A stretch of DNA of 64,000 nucleotides from Chenopodium formosanum (taxonomy: Eukaryota; Streptophyta; Magnoliopsida; Caryophyllales; Amaranthaceae), in the NCBI GenBank assembly GCA_024500155.1, contig CM044879.1, forward strand, positions 26,988,072 through 27,052,071, given 5' to 3'. Position numbers and translations under genes: made by a program. Position 1 is the first letter of the stretch. Each line of letters opens with the position of its first letter. This document shows, piece by piece, positions 43,796 to 55,554 of the stretch. Below the pieces are notes generated by a model. That model made no database searches, had not been told where the DNA came from, and saw only the letters and a list, made by a program, of their open reading frames with translations.

Positions 43796-44394
43796 GAATA
43801 TTACAACAACAACCCTCCCATATTTCACATGTATTACCATTAGGATTAAGTTAAGAAACTAGTCTCATCCGTGTCTTTTGCTAAAAATTGTAAAAGCCAT
43901 GCTACTTCAGTTCAAGTATCTGTTGTTAAACATTGTTAAAAGCTATGGTACTTGAACTTATTAATGTTTTGTTAAAAAATTAAATATTAATTATTGTCAT
44001 ATCTTGCACTTTAATGCATTGTAACTTTGTAAGAGTTGCATTGTCCAATCAATGTAAGAATTTTGAGTTGTCCAATCATAGCTATCATCTTTACAACTCT
44101 AGGGTTTAGATACGTCTAACAAATTCCATGACTTATTCTTGATGACAAATATTCTCTCCATGACTTTAGGGACCATTACTAACTATCTTGACTTGGTCTT
44201 GTGTATCTTGATCATTCATTGTCAACGTTAGTGAACGGCTCTACGAAATTGCCCCATAACACTTGATTTACTAGAGCTTAGCACATTTGATTTATGATGG
44301 GTGAGTCTCCTAACAAGAGATTTTGCATGGCTCGGATCCGAGATCTCTTTTAAATGACATCAAATTGTTTACCACTTGAGTCAACTCCAGTTAT
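43796..44394. other. Interval without a gene
   Basis: AT-rich, with no ORF or repeat recognised. It ends where the duplicated BUB3-flank segment begins. Confidence 0.5.
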
Positions 44395-44751
44395 GTGCTA
44401 GTTTAGATTTATTCCAATGGAATTGCTAGAATGAGAATTTGAGTTAACTACTTCCTATGTCCCTATATTATTGTATGATGGGTAAACTTTTGTACCATAT
44501 AATTGTTTGGTTGCACCATGAAACATTTAAACCTATTTGTTAACTTGTGTTTCTTATTATTGTAAAGTATCCTTGAATATTTATCTACAACTCCAAATCT
44601 CCAATACAGGAAGAGGCTTTAAAAGAGAAAAGTTATCTCCAATACAGGAAGATGCTTTAAAAGAGAAAATTTGCTCCTTGTGTTACACAGTAATATGAAC
44701 AAACTTTATAGATGTGATGATAAATCATGAAAATACTCATAATATATTTTA

Positions 44752-45806
44752 GGAAATTTGTCTGGAAGGGACTTAAATGTTCACTACTTTGTCTAGAAGG
44801 ACCTTATATGTTTTAAGTGATCTAAAAGGACCTTATAAGTTTGGTTTGCTGTCTAGAGGGACCATGACGTCATATTCCGGTGTTTGACTTTTTTTACTTC
44901 GGCATTGACCTATCACGTGACTTTAAAAAATGACCCTTTTTTTTTCTTCACCTTTATTTATACTCCAATTTCTCATTCTCTCTCTTCTAATCCCCAAATT
45001 TTTCTCTCCTCTGGTATTCTGTGAGGTTTCATCAATAAAGGAGCGAAGAATGAATTTGAGAAATTATTGCTCCCGTCTACGTAATTGAATTTGCCGCAGA
45101 AAGGAGAGGACTTTGTTGGCCCCAGTATGATTATGTTCTTCTCTCTCTTCCATCATCTTCATTTCCCCTTTTGTACTTCAAATTTTTTTTCTATTTTTGA
45201 TCTCCAATGGTGAAAGGGAAAAAGGGGCAAAATTGTGGCAAGGAATTTATGTTTTCTTTCCAAACAATCTAACACAATTGCACTTTGATAACTTCCGTTT
45301 AGTAGAAAACATGCTTCAACAACCAAAACAACATAATTTCAGAACCAATTGAATTATAAATCCTAATTTTCCAAACAACTTAAGTTAGGCTTAAAAGAAT
45401 GGGATTGGGGAAAAAAACCATAAGCATTGTTCTTACCTGATGCGAAAAGGACTTAATCGAAAGATGCTTGCTTAAATTTCTTTGAAAATTTAGGGAAGAC
45501 AATGGATTAGATTAAGGAACCCTCGTCTGTGAGGAGATATAAACAATTTGGGGAAAAATTCTGGGCAAATATGAGGAATTGGAGGGAAAAGGTGAAAAAT
45601 ATAAGAGGGGGGGTGATTTTTAACTATCATGTGACATACACGTGGAGAGTCAACGCCGGAGAAAAAAAGTCAAACGCCGGAATCCGACGTCAAGGTCCCT
45701 CTAGACAACAAAACATACTTATAAGGTCCTTTTAGACCACTTTGAACATATAAGGTCCTTCTAAACAAAATAGTGAACATATAAGTCCCTTCCAGATAAA
45801 TTTTCC
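44752..45806 (-). mobile_element. MULE with long terminal inverted repeats (MULE-2)
   Basis: 1,055 bp. The ends are GGAAATTTGTCTGGAAGGGA and the complement of GGAAAATTTATCTGGAAGGG, with about 200-bp inverted arms. Flanks TATATTTTA and TTTATTTTA form a 9-bp duplication with one mismatch. On the minus strand a consensus donor (ATCAG|GTAAG, 45437) lies just inside the right arm, as in MULE-1. No GRF motif or other ORF is convincing in the centre. Confidence 0.82.
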
Positions 45807-46162
45807 TTTATTTTATCTTTAATTAGGATTGTTTTGAATTGTATTTGACATTCTTAATATAACTAAGAGTTTCAGTTAAGAGGATCAGAGGGTGTAAGGT
45901 TCTTCACTTTGTTGCAAGCGCAAACAAATTTTTCAAGGAAATAGGATGTGCGTTAACACAAAAATAAGAGATGCAATTGTACAATCATATCATGCAAGAC
46001 AATCCTGAATTCGGAATCAAGCTACTACTATTTGGCTATTTGCAATCCCTTTTACATCTTGATCACATACGCTTCTTTGGGTACCAAGAAGCAAAATAGT
46101 GTAAAGCTATACCTAGATGATTTGAAACACTAAAAGAGGTCGAGCAAAGCTGCTCAACTCAT

Positions 46163-46563
46163 TCAAGCAAGGGGGTTAGCATATACGCTTTAATTTGACT
46201 TCTACTTCATTCACACTTCGGATAAATATTGAATCAGGCTCATGACTGCAAAACAAACATAAACATGTAAACATCCATGAGCAATCAAAAGCGACAACTC
46301 AACAAAGGCATAAAAAAGAGAGCAAAGTGTAATTGTCTTACGGTTTCTCTCCCTCCTCATAGGTATAACTAGACGCAACAGCTAGGAGACGACTTTACAT
46401 ACTGAAATTCAAGATGAATAAAGATTAAATATCTTATTTAAGGTAAAGATGAATTTACAGAGCTGAGTTATAAGTCGTCATATGTACCTGATAAAGTCTC
46501 TTGTTGTTTCCATCCCACACATTCACAATTCCATCACAACCTCTAGTTGCAAATGTTCCATAG
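46163..46563 (-). pseudogene. BUB3 3' fragment (copies of exons 7-9)
   Basis: Three blocks match the last three BUB3 exons in order: exon 7 copy (46563-46488), exon 8 copy (about 46401-46342) and exon 9 copy (46245-46163). The exon 8 copy has lost 41 bases that encode SFSRDG and neighbours, and the exon 7 copy lacks one codon in the NKK stretch. Exons 1-6 are absent. It arose with the segmental duplication and cannot make a WD40 protein. Confidence 0.9.
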
Positions 46564-46835
46564 CTGCAAAGCATATAAACATCACATAAATCTATAAATG
46601 TTATAAATAAAAGACAAAAAGCAACATGCATCACTGTTGTAACTTATTCGAACCCATAACCTTCAATATGTATAGGTAATACTTACCATATCAACCAACT
46701 ATTATTAATGTTTCAAGTTTCACATAATAATATAATATTCCTTTCATTTATTAAGTAAATTAGAGGTAATATAATTCATTTATTTTTCACAAGATTAAAA
46801 AACAAATACATATGATATTATGATGTGAAAAAATA

Positions 46836-47404
46836 CTCCCTCCGTGTTTTTTTAAGTGATACATTTTCCATTTCCGGCCGTGTTTTTTTAAGTGATACAT
46901 TTCCTTTTTTGGCAAAACAATATATTAAAAACAAATCTCTCTCCTCTCATGGTCCCACCCAAACCCACTAATACTGGTTTATCACAAAGTCTTATATGTG
47001 GCTGGCCACACCGTGTGGCAAGGGTTACTTCGTTAGCGAAATAGGGGTTACTTAATCAGTGTTAAAGGGGTTACTTTGTCAGTGCTATAGAATTACTCAG
47101 TTAGTATTACAGGGGTTACTCATCTAGTATTACAAGGGTTACTTAGTCAGTTTTATATAAGTTACTTTGTTCTTTTCTAAGTAGTCACACGGTGTAGCTG
47201 GCCACACACAAGACGGGCTGGTTTTTTATTATATATTTCCTCTCACATTCATTACTTTTCAATAAACTATTAACCCCACTATCTTTCTTTAACAACTTTT
47301 AATACTCCACTACCCCACTTACCTCTTATTTTATTTAAGTCAATCAAATTGCCTAAAACTATGTGCCGGTCAATATGTATCACTTAAAAAAAACACGGAG
47401 AGAG
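46836..47404. mobile_element. Stowaway-like MITE, enlarged by a nested element
   Basis: Inverted ends CTCCCTCCGTGTTTTTTTAA and its counterpart ending AAACACGGAGAGAG are flanked by TA. The left terminal sequence is partly repeated at 46877-46906. Most of the excess length is the element at 46997-47206. Confidence 0.82.
46997..47206. mobile_element. Nested MITE with GGGGTTACTT array
   Basis: 210 bp. The ends TGTGGCTGGCCACACCGTGT and TGTGGCCAGCTACACCGTGT (other strand) are inverted copies. The interior is about seven degenerate 24-27-bp units around GGGGTTACTTAGTCAGTATT. No clear target duplication was found. Confidence 0.7.
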
Positions 47405-47623
47405 TAGATTATTATTGAATTTTGACCAGCTGTGCTGTACAGTGTACACTCTACCATTTCATTATAATCGCTTCAATCAAAAAAAAAAAATAAAAAAATA
47501 AAAAAAAATAATCGCTTCAATCAATATTACTCCGTACTCTCTTCCAAAAAAAAAAAAATCCCCAATTCTTCCTTCATTTCCTCTCTCCCCTAGGGTTTAC
47601 AGAAAACTCCTTGCTAAACTTCC

Positions 47624-48307
47624 ATGAATTCCCCAATTGCAGACGAAGTGAACACGTTAAAGAAACCAAACATGGAATTGAGTGACGATAATGCGGGTTT
47701 AGTGGCAAGAAACATGAAAATTGAAGAAGAATTTAGCGTTTGTAGGTTGGAATGTGAGAATTTGAAGGGAAGTATCAAGCTTTTGGAGGAGAAAATGAAG
47801 GACATGGAAAAGAAGGTAAAAATTGCAGAAAAAGAGAGAGAAGAAAAATCAGAGCTGGAAAATGATTTGAGTAATGTAATGGCTGCTACAACTGAACAAT
47901 TTCAATCATTTGAGAAACGACTATCGGAATTCGACCGAGTTGTTGCCACTTTTAACAGCAACGGTGGTTATGGTGATTATGCTCGTATACTAGACCGCAT
48001 TATGGCCACTTTTGAGCGTATACTAGACAGGATAGACACCTTTGAGAGAAACCAGAGTCTTGCCATGTTTCCTATATATGATGATTATGCTCGTCGAGGT
48101 GTTGTTTCAGCTGCAGGTCCTCATCCTTCGTGGTTTCAATACCCTGAAGGTGGGTATGGTGTCCCCGGTGCAATGGGTAGATTCCGCGATACCACAGGAG
48201 GTGCGGCGAGAAATGGTTTTGCTGATGCTGCACTTGTAGATGGTGCTGGTGGGAGTGATGGATACCAAGTGATTGACGTCGAGTTCAATGATGATGAGCA
48301 TGCTTAG
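47624..48307 (+). CDS. Hypothetical coiled-coil protein
   Basis: A single 227-residue ORF. Residues about 25-115 are a Lys/Glu heptad-rich coiled coil (KLLEEKMKDMEKKVKIAEKE). An internal duplication follows (YARILDRIMATFERILDRID), then a Gly-rich C-terminus ending in an acidic VIDVEFNDDEHA. There is no signal peptide, membrane segment or domain I recognise. The ATG follows a CCCTAGGGTTT leader typical of plant 5' UTRs. Codon use looks gene-like and no lesion is visible. It is divergent from the BUB3 fragment and convergent with BUB3. It may be a lineage-specific gene. Confidence 0.6.
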   Translation: MNSPIADEVNTLKKPNMELSDDNAGLVARNMKIEEEFSVCRLECENLKGSIKLLEEKMKDMEKKVKIAEKEREEKSELENDLSNVMAATTEQFQSFEKRLSEFDRVVATFNSNGGYGDYARILDRIMATFERILDRIDTFERNQSLAMFPIYDDYARRGVVSAAGPHPSWFQYPEGGYGVPGAMGRFRDTTGGAARNGFADAALVDGAGGSDGYQVIDVEFNDDEHA

Positions 48308-48653
48308 GAGTTAGGGACTACTGGTATCATCTCTCTAAAGCTAATTAGAACAGTGTATTATGATTTGGCTTGGGGGTTTTATTAACTACTTTCTAGATTG
48401 ATTCATTGCTTTTATGTACTAGTTTAGATTTGTTCCAATGGAATTGCTATGATGAGAATTTGAGTTAACTACTTCCTATGTCACTAATATTAACCTTTCG
48501 AACCCAACCAATATCCATTCGAACTCTTTTGTAAAATGATTTAACCTATTGATTAATTATTGTATGATGGGTAAACTTTTGTTACTTGTGTTCTACACAC
48601 TAATTTGAGCAAACTTTGTAGATGTGATGATAAATCATGAGGTTATTTATTCA

Positions 48654-48654
<1 letters not shown>

Positions 48655-48692
<38 letters not shown>
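48655..48692 (+). repeat. Poly(A) run
   Basis: About 37 consecutive A residues in the interval between the coiled-coil ORF and BUB3; absent from the duplicated copy. Confidence 0.9.
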
Positions 48693-48695
<3 letters not shown>

Positions 48696-49057
48696 CCAAA
48701 GATAATCCTTAGAATTGTTTTTTTTTTATTTGATTTTATTATATTTGACATGCTAAATTTAACCAAGAGTTGATTCAGTTTAGAGGATCAAAGGGTGGAA
48801 GGTTCTTCAATTTGTTGAAACCGCAAATAGATGTTTCAAGAAAATAGGCTGTGCTTAAACACAAAATATAAGAGATGCAATTGTACAATCATATCATGCA
48901 AGACAGTCCTGAATTCGGAATCGAGCAAATAAAACTGTAATCCCTTTTACATCTTGATCACATACGCTTCTTTGGGTATCAAGAAGCTAAGCAGTGTAAA
49001 GCTATACCTAAATGATTTAAAACACTAAAAGAGGTCGAGCAAAGCTGCTCAACTCAT

Positions 49058-49992
49058 TCAAGCAGGGGGGTTAGCATATACTTTAGGCTTTGGTTTGACT
49101 TCAACTTCATTCACACTTCGAATAAATATTGAATCAGGCTCATGACTGCAAAACAAGCATAAACATGTAAATGTCAATGAGCAATCAAAAGCGACCAGGC
49201 ATAGAAAGAGAGCAAAGTGTCATTGTCTTACGGTTTCTCTCCTTCCTCGTAGGTATAACTAGACGCAACAGCTAGGAGACGACCGTCTCTGCTAAATGAT
49301 AATGCAGAGATGCTTGAAGGATACTTCACATACTGAAATTCAAGATAAATAAAGATTAAATATGTTATTGAAGGTAAAGATGAATTTACAGAGCTGAGCT
49401 ATAAGTCATCATATGTACCTGATAAAGTCTCTTCTTGTTGTTTCCATCCCACACATTCACAATTCCATCACAACCTCCAGTTGCAAATGTTCCATAGCTG
49501 CAAAGCATATGAACATCATATAAATCTATAAATTTTATAAATAAAAAACTAAAAGCACCATGCACCACTGCTGTAACTTCTTGAATACAAACGAGCAAGA
49601 AAAGATTCATTATAGGGGATTAACCATTTTCTCAAACAAATGTTTTAATCAAAACTCAAGCCTCTCATCCAAAGACCTACAAACAAGTATACATTTCAGT
49701 CTGACAATATCATGTCTGATGTCTAGACTACATGCTTAAATCAACTGTACTATGATCATACCATGCAAAAGCTTCCTATAAACCTTGTCTTGTGAAGCAG
49801 TGTTTGATCGTCTAAAACATCTTTAAATCATAACTTCACCAGCATCTTCATATATCTTCATATATATATATACTACCTCCGTTACATATTATTTGCAACG
49901 ATTAGACACTTTTCCTCTTTACTTTATGTCAAATCGTTGCAAATAATATGTAACGGAGGTAGTATATATATGTGTTATGTATATATATATGT

Positions 49993-50047
<55 letters not shown>

Positions 50048-53000
50048 CCGTAATTTCGTAGAGATATAGACTGGCGTGATTATTTACTAGAATTTTTACA
50101 CTCAATGCACAGCTCTATAAAACTAGGCGAATAGCTACAAATAATACTCTTGGTGACTTAGTGAAAATTGAGAAAGATATACATCTACTACATGTAGTGT
50201 TGATTAGGAATAATGAACAAAGATGTTGTCCATCAAGGGCATCAAAATTGAGTAATCAATTCAATCAGAATACATTATATTGTAAAATTATACTTCGTAG
50301 AAATTAAAAATCTTCCCTTAAAAAAAAGAACCATCACTAATTTGCATTAACCTTTCAACTGTTTAGCACCTAATCTTAATATGTCAACTTCAAAAATCTT
50401 AGTACGTCTAACACACTACATCAAATCTTTCAGTCCTACTATGATATACTAAATAAATGAGAATAAATGTGCTACATTCTCATGCACATGAGCACATTCA
50501 GTAACTCGCCAAGTAGATCATATAGCTCTCCATATAGAAAATAACAGGTGTTGAACAAATATCTTATAGATTTCCAACAATTAATCAAAACAGGTTGTTT
50601 TCAAATATCTTTAGTTACTCCATATGTACACATCAAACAAGTTCTCTTGTTTGTCATAAGATCCTAAATGGGCATCATAAATTCAACAAGTGGGGATCAT
50701 AGCCAAATTATAAACATGGAATATCAACAACTTACATTGGATGGAAGGCAATGGCATTTACAGGGTAAACAATATCTCTTCCAGCCTCTGACTTCCGATG
50801 GCATTTGAAAGCATATCTGCAAAACTTTAACCATCAGCTACATGGATGTCAAAGATAAAAGTGACAAGAAACCATGAGCATTATGTATAACTTGACTAAT
50901 AAAAGTGATAAGCATATCTTTTCAGTCACATACTCTTATTCATAAACAGTTAAGGGTCACCCCACATCAACTGAAGCTGGCTAAACCAACAGTGGACCAC
51001 AATCAAGGCTTTAGAGAAGAGAGAGAGAGAGAGAGGGGGGGGGGGGGGGGGGGAGAGGAGACAATCTAATGGATCCATTAAGTGGTTTTAGAAAATGCAA
51101 GCAATTTCCGCACTTAAAACTTCTGTTTCAACACTTATTATGGGGCAACACATATTACACAATCACCAATAAGCCACATTGAGTTTGGGATATCATGAGC
51201 AAACTACAGAGAATAAAATCAGAAAAGAAGCATACAATACACTAATAAAGGATGAATGAAAGGATTGAACTCACTTCTTTGATTGACCAGCATCAGAAAG
51301 ATCAAAAAATTCCATTGCTACACGACCTTCCACTGAGCTCAGAGCATAACCTATCCAATAGGTCAAAACATGACTAGAGTTATCACCATAACTTGAGAAT
51401 TATCCTTCAGTCAATAACCTCCAAAAAGCAACTTACAAAAAGCAACTTACAATATTTAGCAAATCTAATACCCTATAAAAGTTTGAATACTTAAAAGAGT
51501 ATATTTACGTTAGTTTTAAGTTTTTTTGGCATATCAACTCTTTGGTTTCCTCCAGGTTATTTGACACTCAAAAGTCAAAACAATATCGCAACTTCGTTAT
51601 CATTCTAATTAATATATCAATTTGAATTATCCTAGGCATATCAGGTGTATATTATATTAGTGATGAGGATATGACCTCATCTGATCTCAAAAGGCTACCG
51701 CATCATTAACGTGATGCTATCTAAATAGCTATTAGCCTGAGAACTCATCCTCAGCTCTTAACCTCTTATACCAAAACATAACTACTTGCTTCTTTTTTTC
51801 CTAGGTAATTTTCTCTTGAACTCAAAAGTTCATAATTATGCATTACAAGCAATAAAAACAACTTTAAATCTAGCACTTGTCCATACCTGTTCCATTGGGG
51901 TAACAACGCACACATCTAGTCTGATATTTCAATGAAGACTCCCTGCGTTGTTCGGGCTGAGACATATTTCGCAAATCATAGACATTCACATGTCTGCCTG
52001 CAGTTGCTACAACCAATCTATGACCAACAAGAGACATAGAATAAACACGTTCTGGTTGAGCATATGTTCCAACAAGTGTACGCTCTTGCCCACTTGCACC
52101 TCTGGGATCCCAACACTTTATTGTTTTATCCCAGCTACCTGATATCAATTGCCCTGAACAATAGCAAGGTAAGTCATAGTTTATGGCACAAGCTCAAACA
52201 GAAAACGGTGCAACAAACTGTCAATAATGTACAAGTTACATGCTCTTGCAGAAACTATGGACATCACCATTCCAAGAGATATCAATCTTTAATCCTCAAT
52301 CAACTTATGGTTTGAGGTAATTACATCATCAAGCAACTAAGATGCAAACATAGTGTTCTGATTAGTGAGATGATTGAGATTTTAACTTCACTAGCTAACT
52401 ATATTAAGCCAAGGTTTTGACAAAGAGGAAAAGCAACATGAATACCAAATCAGAATAAATTAAACCTTACACTAATTGAAAAACAAAACAAATCACGACT
52501 ATGCTATATGTCATTGTAAGAACAAAACAGTGACCAGAATCTCAATCACTCAAAAACCTATCCTGAACTCTGAGCAGTGTGACTAGCTGCTGACCCCCAC
52601 TCAGCTCAACCCTAAGTAGAAACCTAGTATGCTGAGCCAAAAACCACAACAAAGCACAAAGTATGTAAAAAGCAGCTCAAGAAACAGGTACTGCAAAACT
52701 AGGATATAAACCTGGTCATTTAAGCTGACAATATAAAACCACCAAATGAAAACAGAAGGTTTCTCTGATCTAGATATTTAGATAACTGTCTACTAGCAAG
52801 AAGATAAATAATTGTAAGTTGTCTGAACTCCGAGCACAATTCCAGCATACCTGTGGCATAAGAGTACTCCACACAACGTACATGTGCTTCATGCTTTCCC
52901 AACACATCTTCTTTTCCATAGTTGAAGACAAGCCTGAAAATCAAAACATAAAACAACCAAATCAGTCCAAAACCATAAATATAATTGTATGCCTCATATT

Positions 53001-54246
53001 TTCCCCTCTCTTATAAGAGAATAAGGAGACAGGTAAATTGAGGCAGCTGGATAGAATATTATCCACTAGCAGGTTAAACATTTAATCACACAAATCAAGA
53101 AGAACGAATATTACTAAATACTCAAAAAGTCAATACAAGATAAGAGAACCATTTTCAAAGCAACGACATATACCAATGGGACATACTGTTTAAGTAGAAG
53201 CTTTAAAGGTTACTATTAGTCAATCATGCAATTCCAAGCACCAAAATCAGTGATCAAACAAGCAATAGCAACGCTTGAATATTCACAACTATAAACATGA
53301 CACGGTGAATGGCAAGAGTAAAGGAAAGCTGGAAAGGAATGAGAAGAAAAGATCTATCCTCAAGACTTAACATACAACAAACACCAATTACATACCAAAA
53401 CTCAAATGAACTAAGGTCGGTTGCAGGAGATCAACTGCATAATGTCACTTAAAAACTGCAGCCATGCTAAGAAAACTAAGACAACCCCATATCCCAAAGC
53501 ATAGAATATACTGTATGTGAAAATTCATCAAATCCTAAAGTATGGGCAAAATTAACAAGCAATACTTTCCATATTAAGCATTTCATTACCTAACACTCCC
53601 ACTTTATCTTCTCCAAAACTCGACAATAAAACCCCAAATCCCACGTTGAAAAAAGAGTCTAATTTTCCAACAATATCACATTATTCCACTTGTATTACCT
53701 AAAAAACTAAACTTAAATCAACAAAAACACCCAAAAATTCTACAAAGTATTTCCATATTAACCCTATTATCCCTTAATTCAACATTAAACCCTCAAAAAC
53801 TAGAATCAAATTTCATTCAAAAAAAAAAAAAAAACCAAAAAATTTCAAAAAAATTACCAAAAAAATTAAAAGAGAAAACACCCACCGCCGAACAGTGGAA
53901 TCACCACAGGCACTGAAACCAGAAGTATCGTCATGAAAGCAGCAATCTAAAACAGGACCGCCATGTTTGAACTCCCCTCGAAGCACATTGGCACTCGCAT
54001 CATACAAACGAACAGTCTAAAGTAACAACAAACCAAAAAAAAACAAAAACCCAGAAAAATTAAATCAAAATTATGGAAGAATAACAAACACCCAGAAAAA
54101 TTAAATCAAAGTAAGAGAAGAAAAACCTTGTCCCAAGAAGAAACGAGAAGATGATCACTGTGATTAGAGAATCGGAGGTTTGTAATACCGTCGGTAGGAG
54201 GACTGGAGAGCTCTTTGCCGAGCACTGGCGGCGCAACCGCCGTCAT
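49058..54246 (-). CDS. BUB3: Mitotic checkpoint protein BUB3 (nine exons)
   Basis: WD40 beta-propeller protein of the spindle assembly checkpoint, which binds BUB1/BUBR1-type proteins at kinetochores. Exons: 54246-54127, 54016-53886, 52933-52851, 52153-51887, 51350-51275, 50816-50736, 49497-49419, 49332-49232 and 49145-49058. All borders are GT-AG and the phases join to 1,026 bases, 341 residues, the usual plant BUB3 length. Diagnostic stretches: LLVSSWDK, VLDCCFHDD, HVRCVEYSYATG, SGSWDKTIKCWDPRGA, RVYSMSLVGHRLVVATAG, SLKYQTRCVRCYPNGTG, YAFKCHRKSEAGRDIVYPV, TGGCDGIVNVWDGNNKKR and a VKPKPKVYANPP tail. No lesion is seen. The 1.2 kb intron 6 carries a Stowaway-like MITE and a TA repeat. Confidence 0.96.
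49873..49962. mobile_element. Short Stowaway-like MITE in a BUB3 intron
   Basis: 90 bp, a near-perfect hairpin: CTACCTCCGTTACATATTAT at one end and its complement at the other, flanked by TA. It sits in TA-rich sequence. Confidence 0.88.
49975..50043. repeat. (TA)n microsatellite
   Basis: About 30 TA units with two GT interruptions at the start, next to the MITE in the BUB3 intron. Confidence 0.9.
51016..51054 (+). repeat. (GA)n followed by a G run
   Basis: AGAGAGAGAGAG followed by about 18 consecutive G in a BUB3 intron. Confidence 0.9.
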
Positions 54247-54507
54247 TTGAGATCTCCGATGAAGAGGGGGAAAGAGAGCGGGGGTTTTGAGAAGGGGTTT
54301 TGAATTGTTAAAGAGGAGAGAGAAAGTTAGAATGAAAGTTTCTGTTTTTGTTTTGGTTTTTATTTTGGGTTTGTTTTAGATGGGGTCATGAAGAGGATGA
54401 CGATGGAGGTAATGAGATTCAAATTCAAATTGTTGTTTCAAATTGTTCACATGATGTTTGTTAGATTTTTTATTTTGAAGAAATGTTTGTTAGATTTAAT
54501 TAATTAA

Positions 54508-54669
54508 GGGTCTGTTCTCTTACGTTGAAATTCAGTTCAGTTCAGTTCAGCTCCTAATTTCCTTCTCTTATAAAATATTCAGTTCAGTTCAGTTCAGCCG
54601 AGTTAAGATCAGTTCAGCTGAGTTCAGTTCAATTCAGTTCAGCTGAGTTCAGTCAATGAGAACAGGCTC
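54508..54669. mobile_element. Second TTCAG-array MITE
   Basis: 162 bp with short inverted tips (GGGTCTGTTCTC vs GAGCCTGTTCTC on the other strand) and TAA on both sides. The interior is repeated TTCAGTTCAG with CAGCTGAG variants. It resembles the MITE at 41028-41335 in interior, tip style and target. Confidence 0.72.
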
Positions 54670-54891
54670 TAAGGCTTTGCCTTTGTCACCTTTATAAGCT
54701 TTGGAGTATATGACCATTAATTGCCATTTACAATGATATTTAGATCTTTTTAATTTTGAATAAAAAAAAGTAAACTTAAGCAAACTATGCATTACGGCGT
54801 ACTCTATAACCAAGAGTATTTATATCTTGAAGCCAAATGGTCACTCATAAATTCATAATATAAAATATGGAGTATAATATAATATAATAAT

Positions 54892-55384
54892 TGTTTAGGG
54901 TAATTTTACCCCGCCATGTGGCCCAATTATAGGGTGACACGTGTCAACCCAAGATTAGTCAAAGTGGACCAATCCCAGCTTGACAAGTAGTGGCACTCCT
55001 GAAAAATGGGAGAAAAAGGCGGCCTTCATGGCCCAAATTCCGAGAAAGCCGCAAAGCGGCGCAGCTCAGCAATGATTAGGGCTTGATGACCTAATCATGA
55101 GCACAATTCCCGAGGACCCTATATATATAGAGAGATTCCCTCCATTTAGAGGGCACGTTTTCCCATTTATACACACTGACTCTTTATAGAGACATCTTGA
55201 GGTTGGAATTCAAGCAGATACCCACCTAAATTTCCGCACCTTTTTTACTCCTTTTCAAGTCACTAACTTGATCGTCGGACGCGGAGCTCCAACCACCCGG
55301 AGTTTCTGTTGTTTTTGCAGGTACAGCTTGCGCCGGATCAATCTTTGTGACGTAACTCTCCCGAGGGACAAAAACACCCAAAAC

Positions 55385-55385
<1 letters not shown>
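54892..55385 (+). mobile_element. Solo LTR
   Basis: 494 bp with ends TGTTTAGGGTA and CACCCAAAACA (9 of 11 inverted) and ATAAT on both sides. It contains a TATATATATAG box near 55117 and, downstream, a GTTTTTGCAGGTACAG motif typical of plant gypsy LTR 3' halves. No internal domain is attached. The duplication is weak evidence because the flanks are AT-repetitive. Confidence 0.72.
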
Positions 55386-55444
<59 letters not shown>

Positions 55445-55446
55445 GA

Positions 55447-55515
<69 letters not shown>

Positions 55516-55517
55516 GA

Positions 55518-55553
<36 letters not shown>
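55386..55553. repeat. (AAT)n/(ATT)n mirrored microsatellite
   Basis: AAT repeats run into ATT repeats twice, each pair followed by ATAGAAAT. Each pair is self-complementary and could fold into a long hairpin. ORFs across it (poly-Tyr/Asn/Ile) are artefacts. Confidence 0.93.

Positions 55554-55554
<1 letters not shown>

Larger units (their letters stand above)
44395..46640. repeat. Segmental duplicate of ~48411-49570 (BUB3 3' end and flank)
   Basis: The sequence CTAGTTTAGATTTATTCCAA and onward matches 48418 onward, and the match continues through the BUB3 3' flank and exons 9-7. MULE-2 (44752-45806) splits the copy. A 35-base tandem duplication (CTCCAATACAGGAAGA units) sits at 44597-44667. 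Confidence 0.85.
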
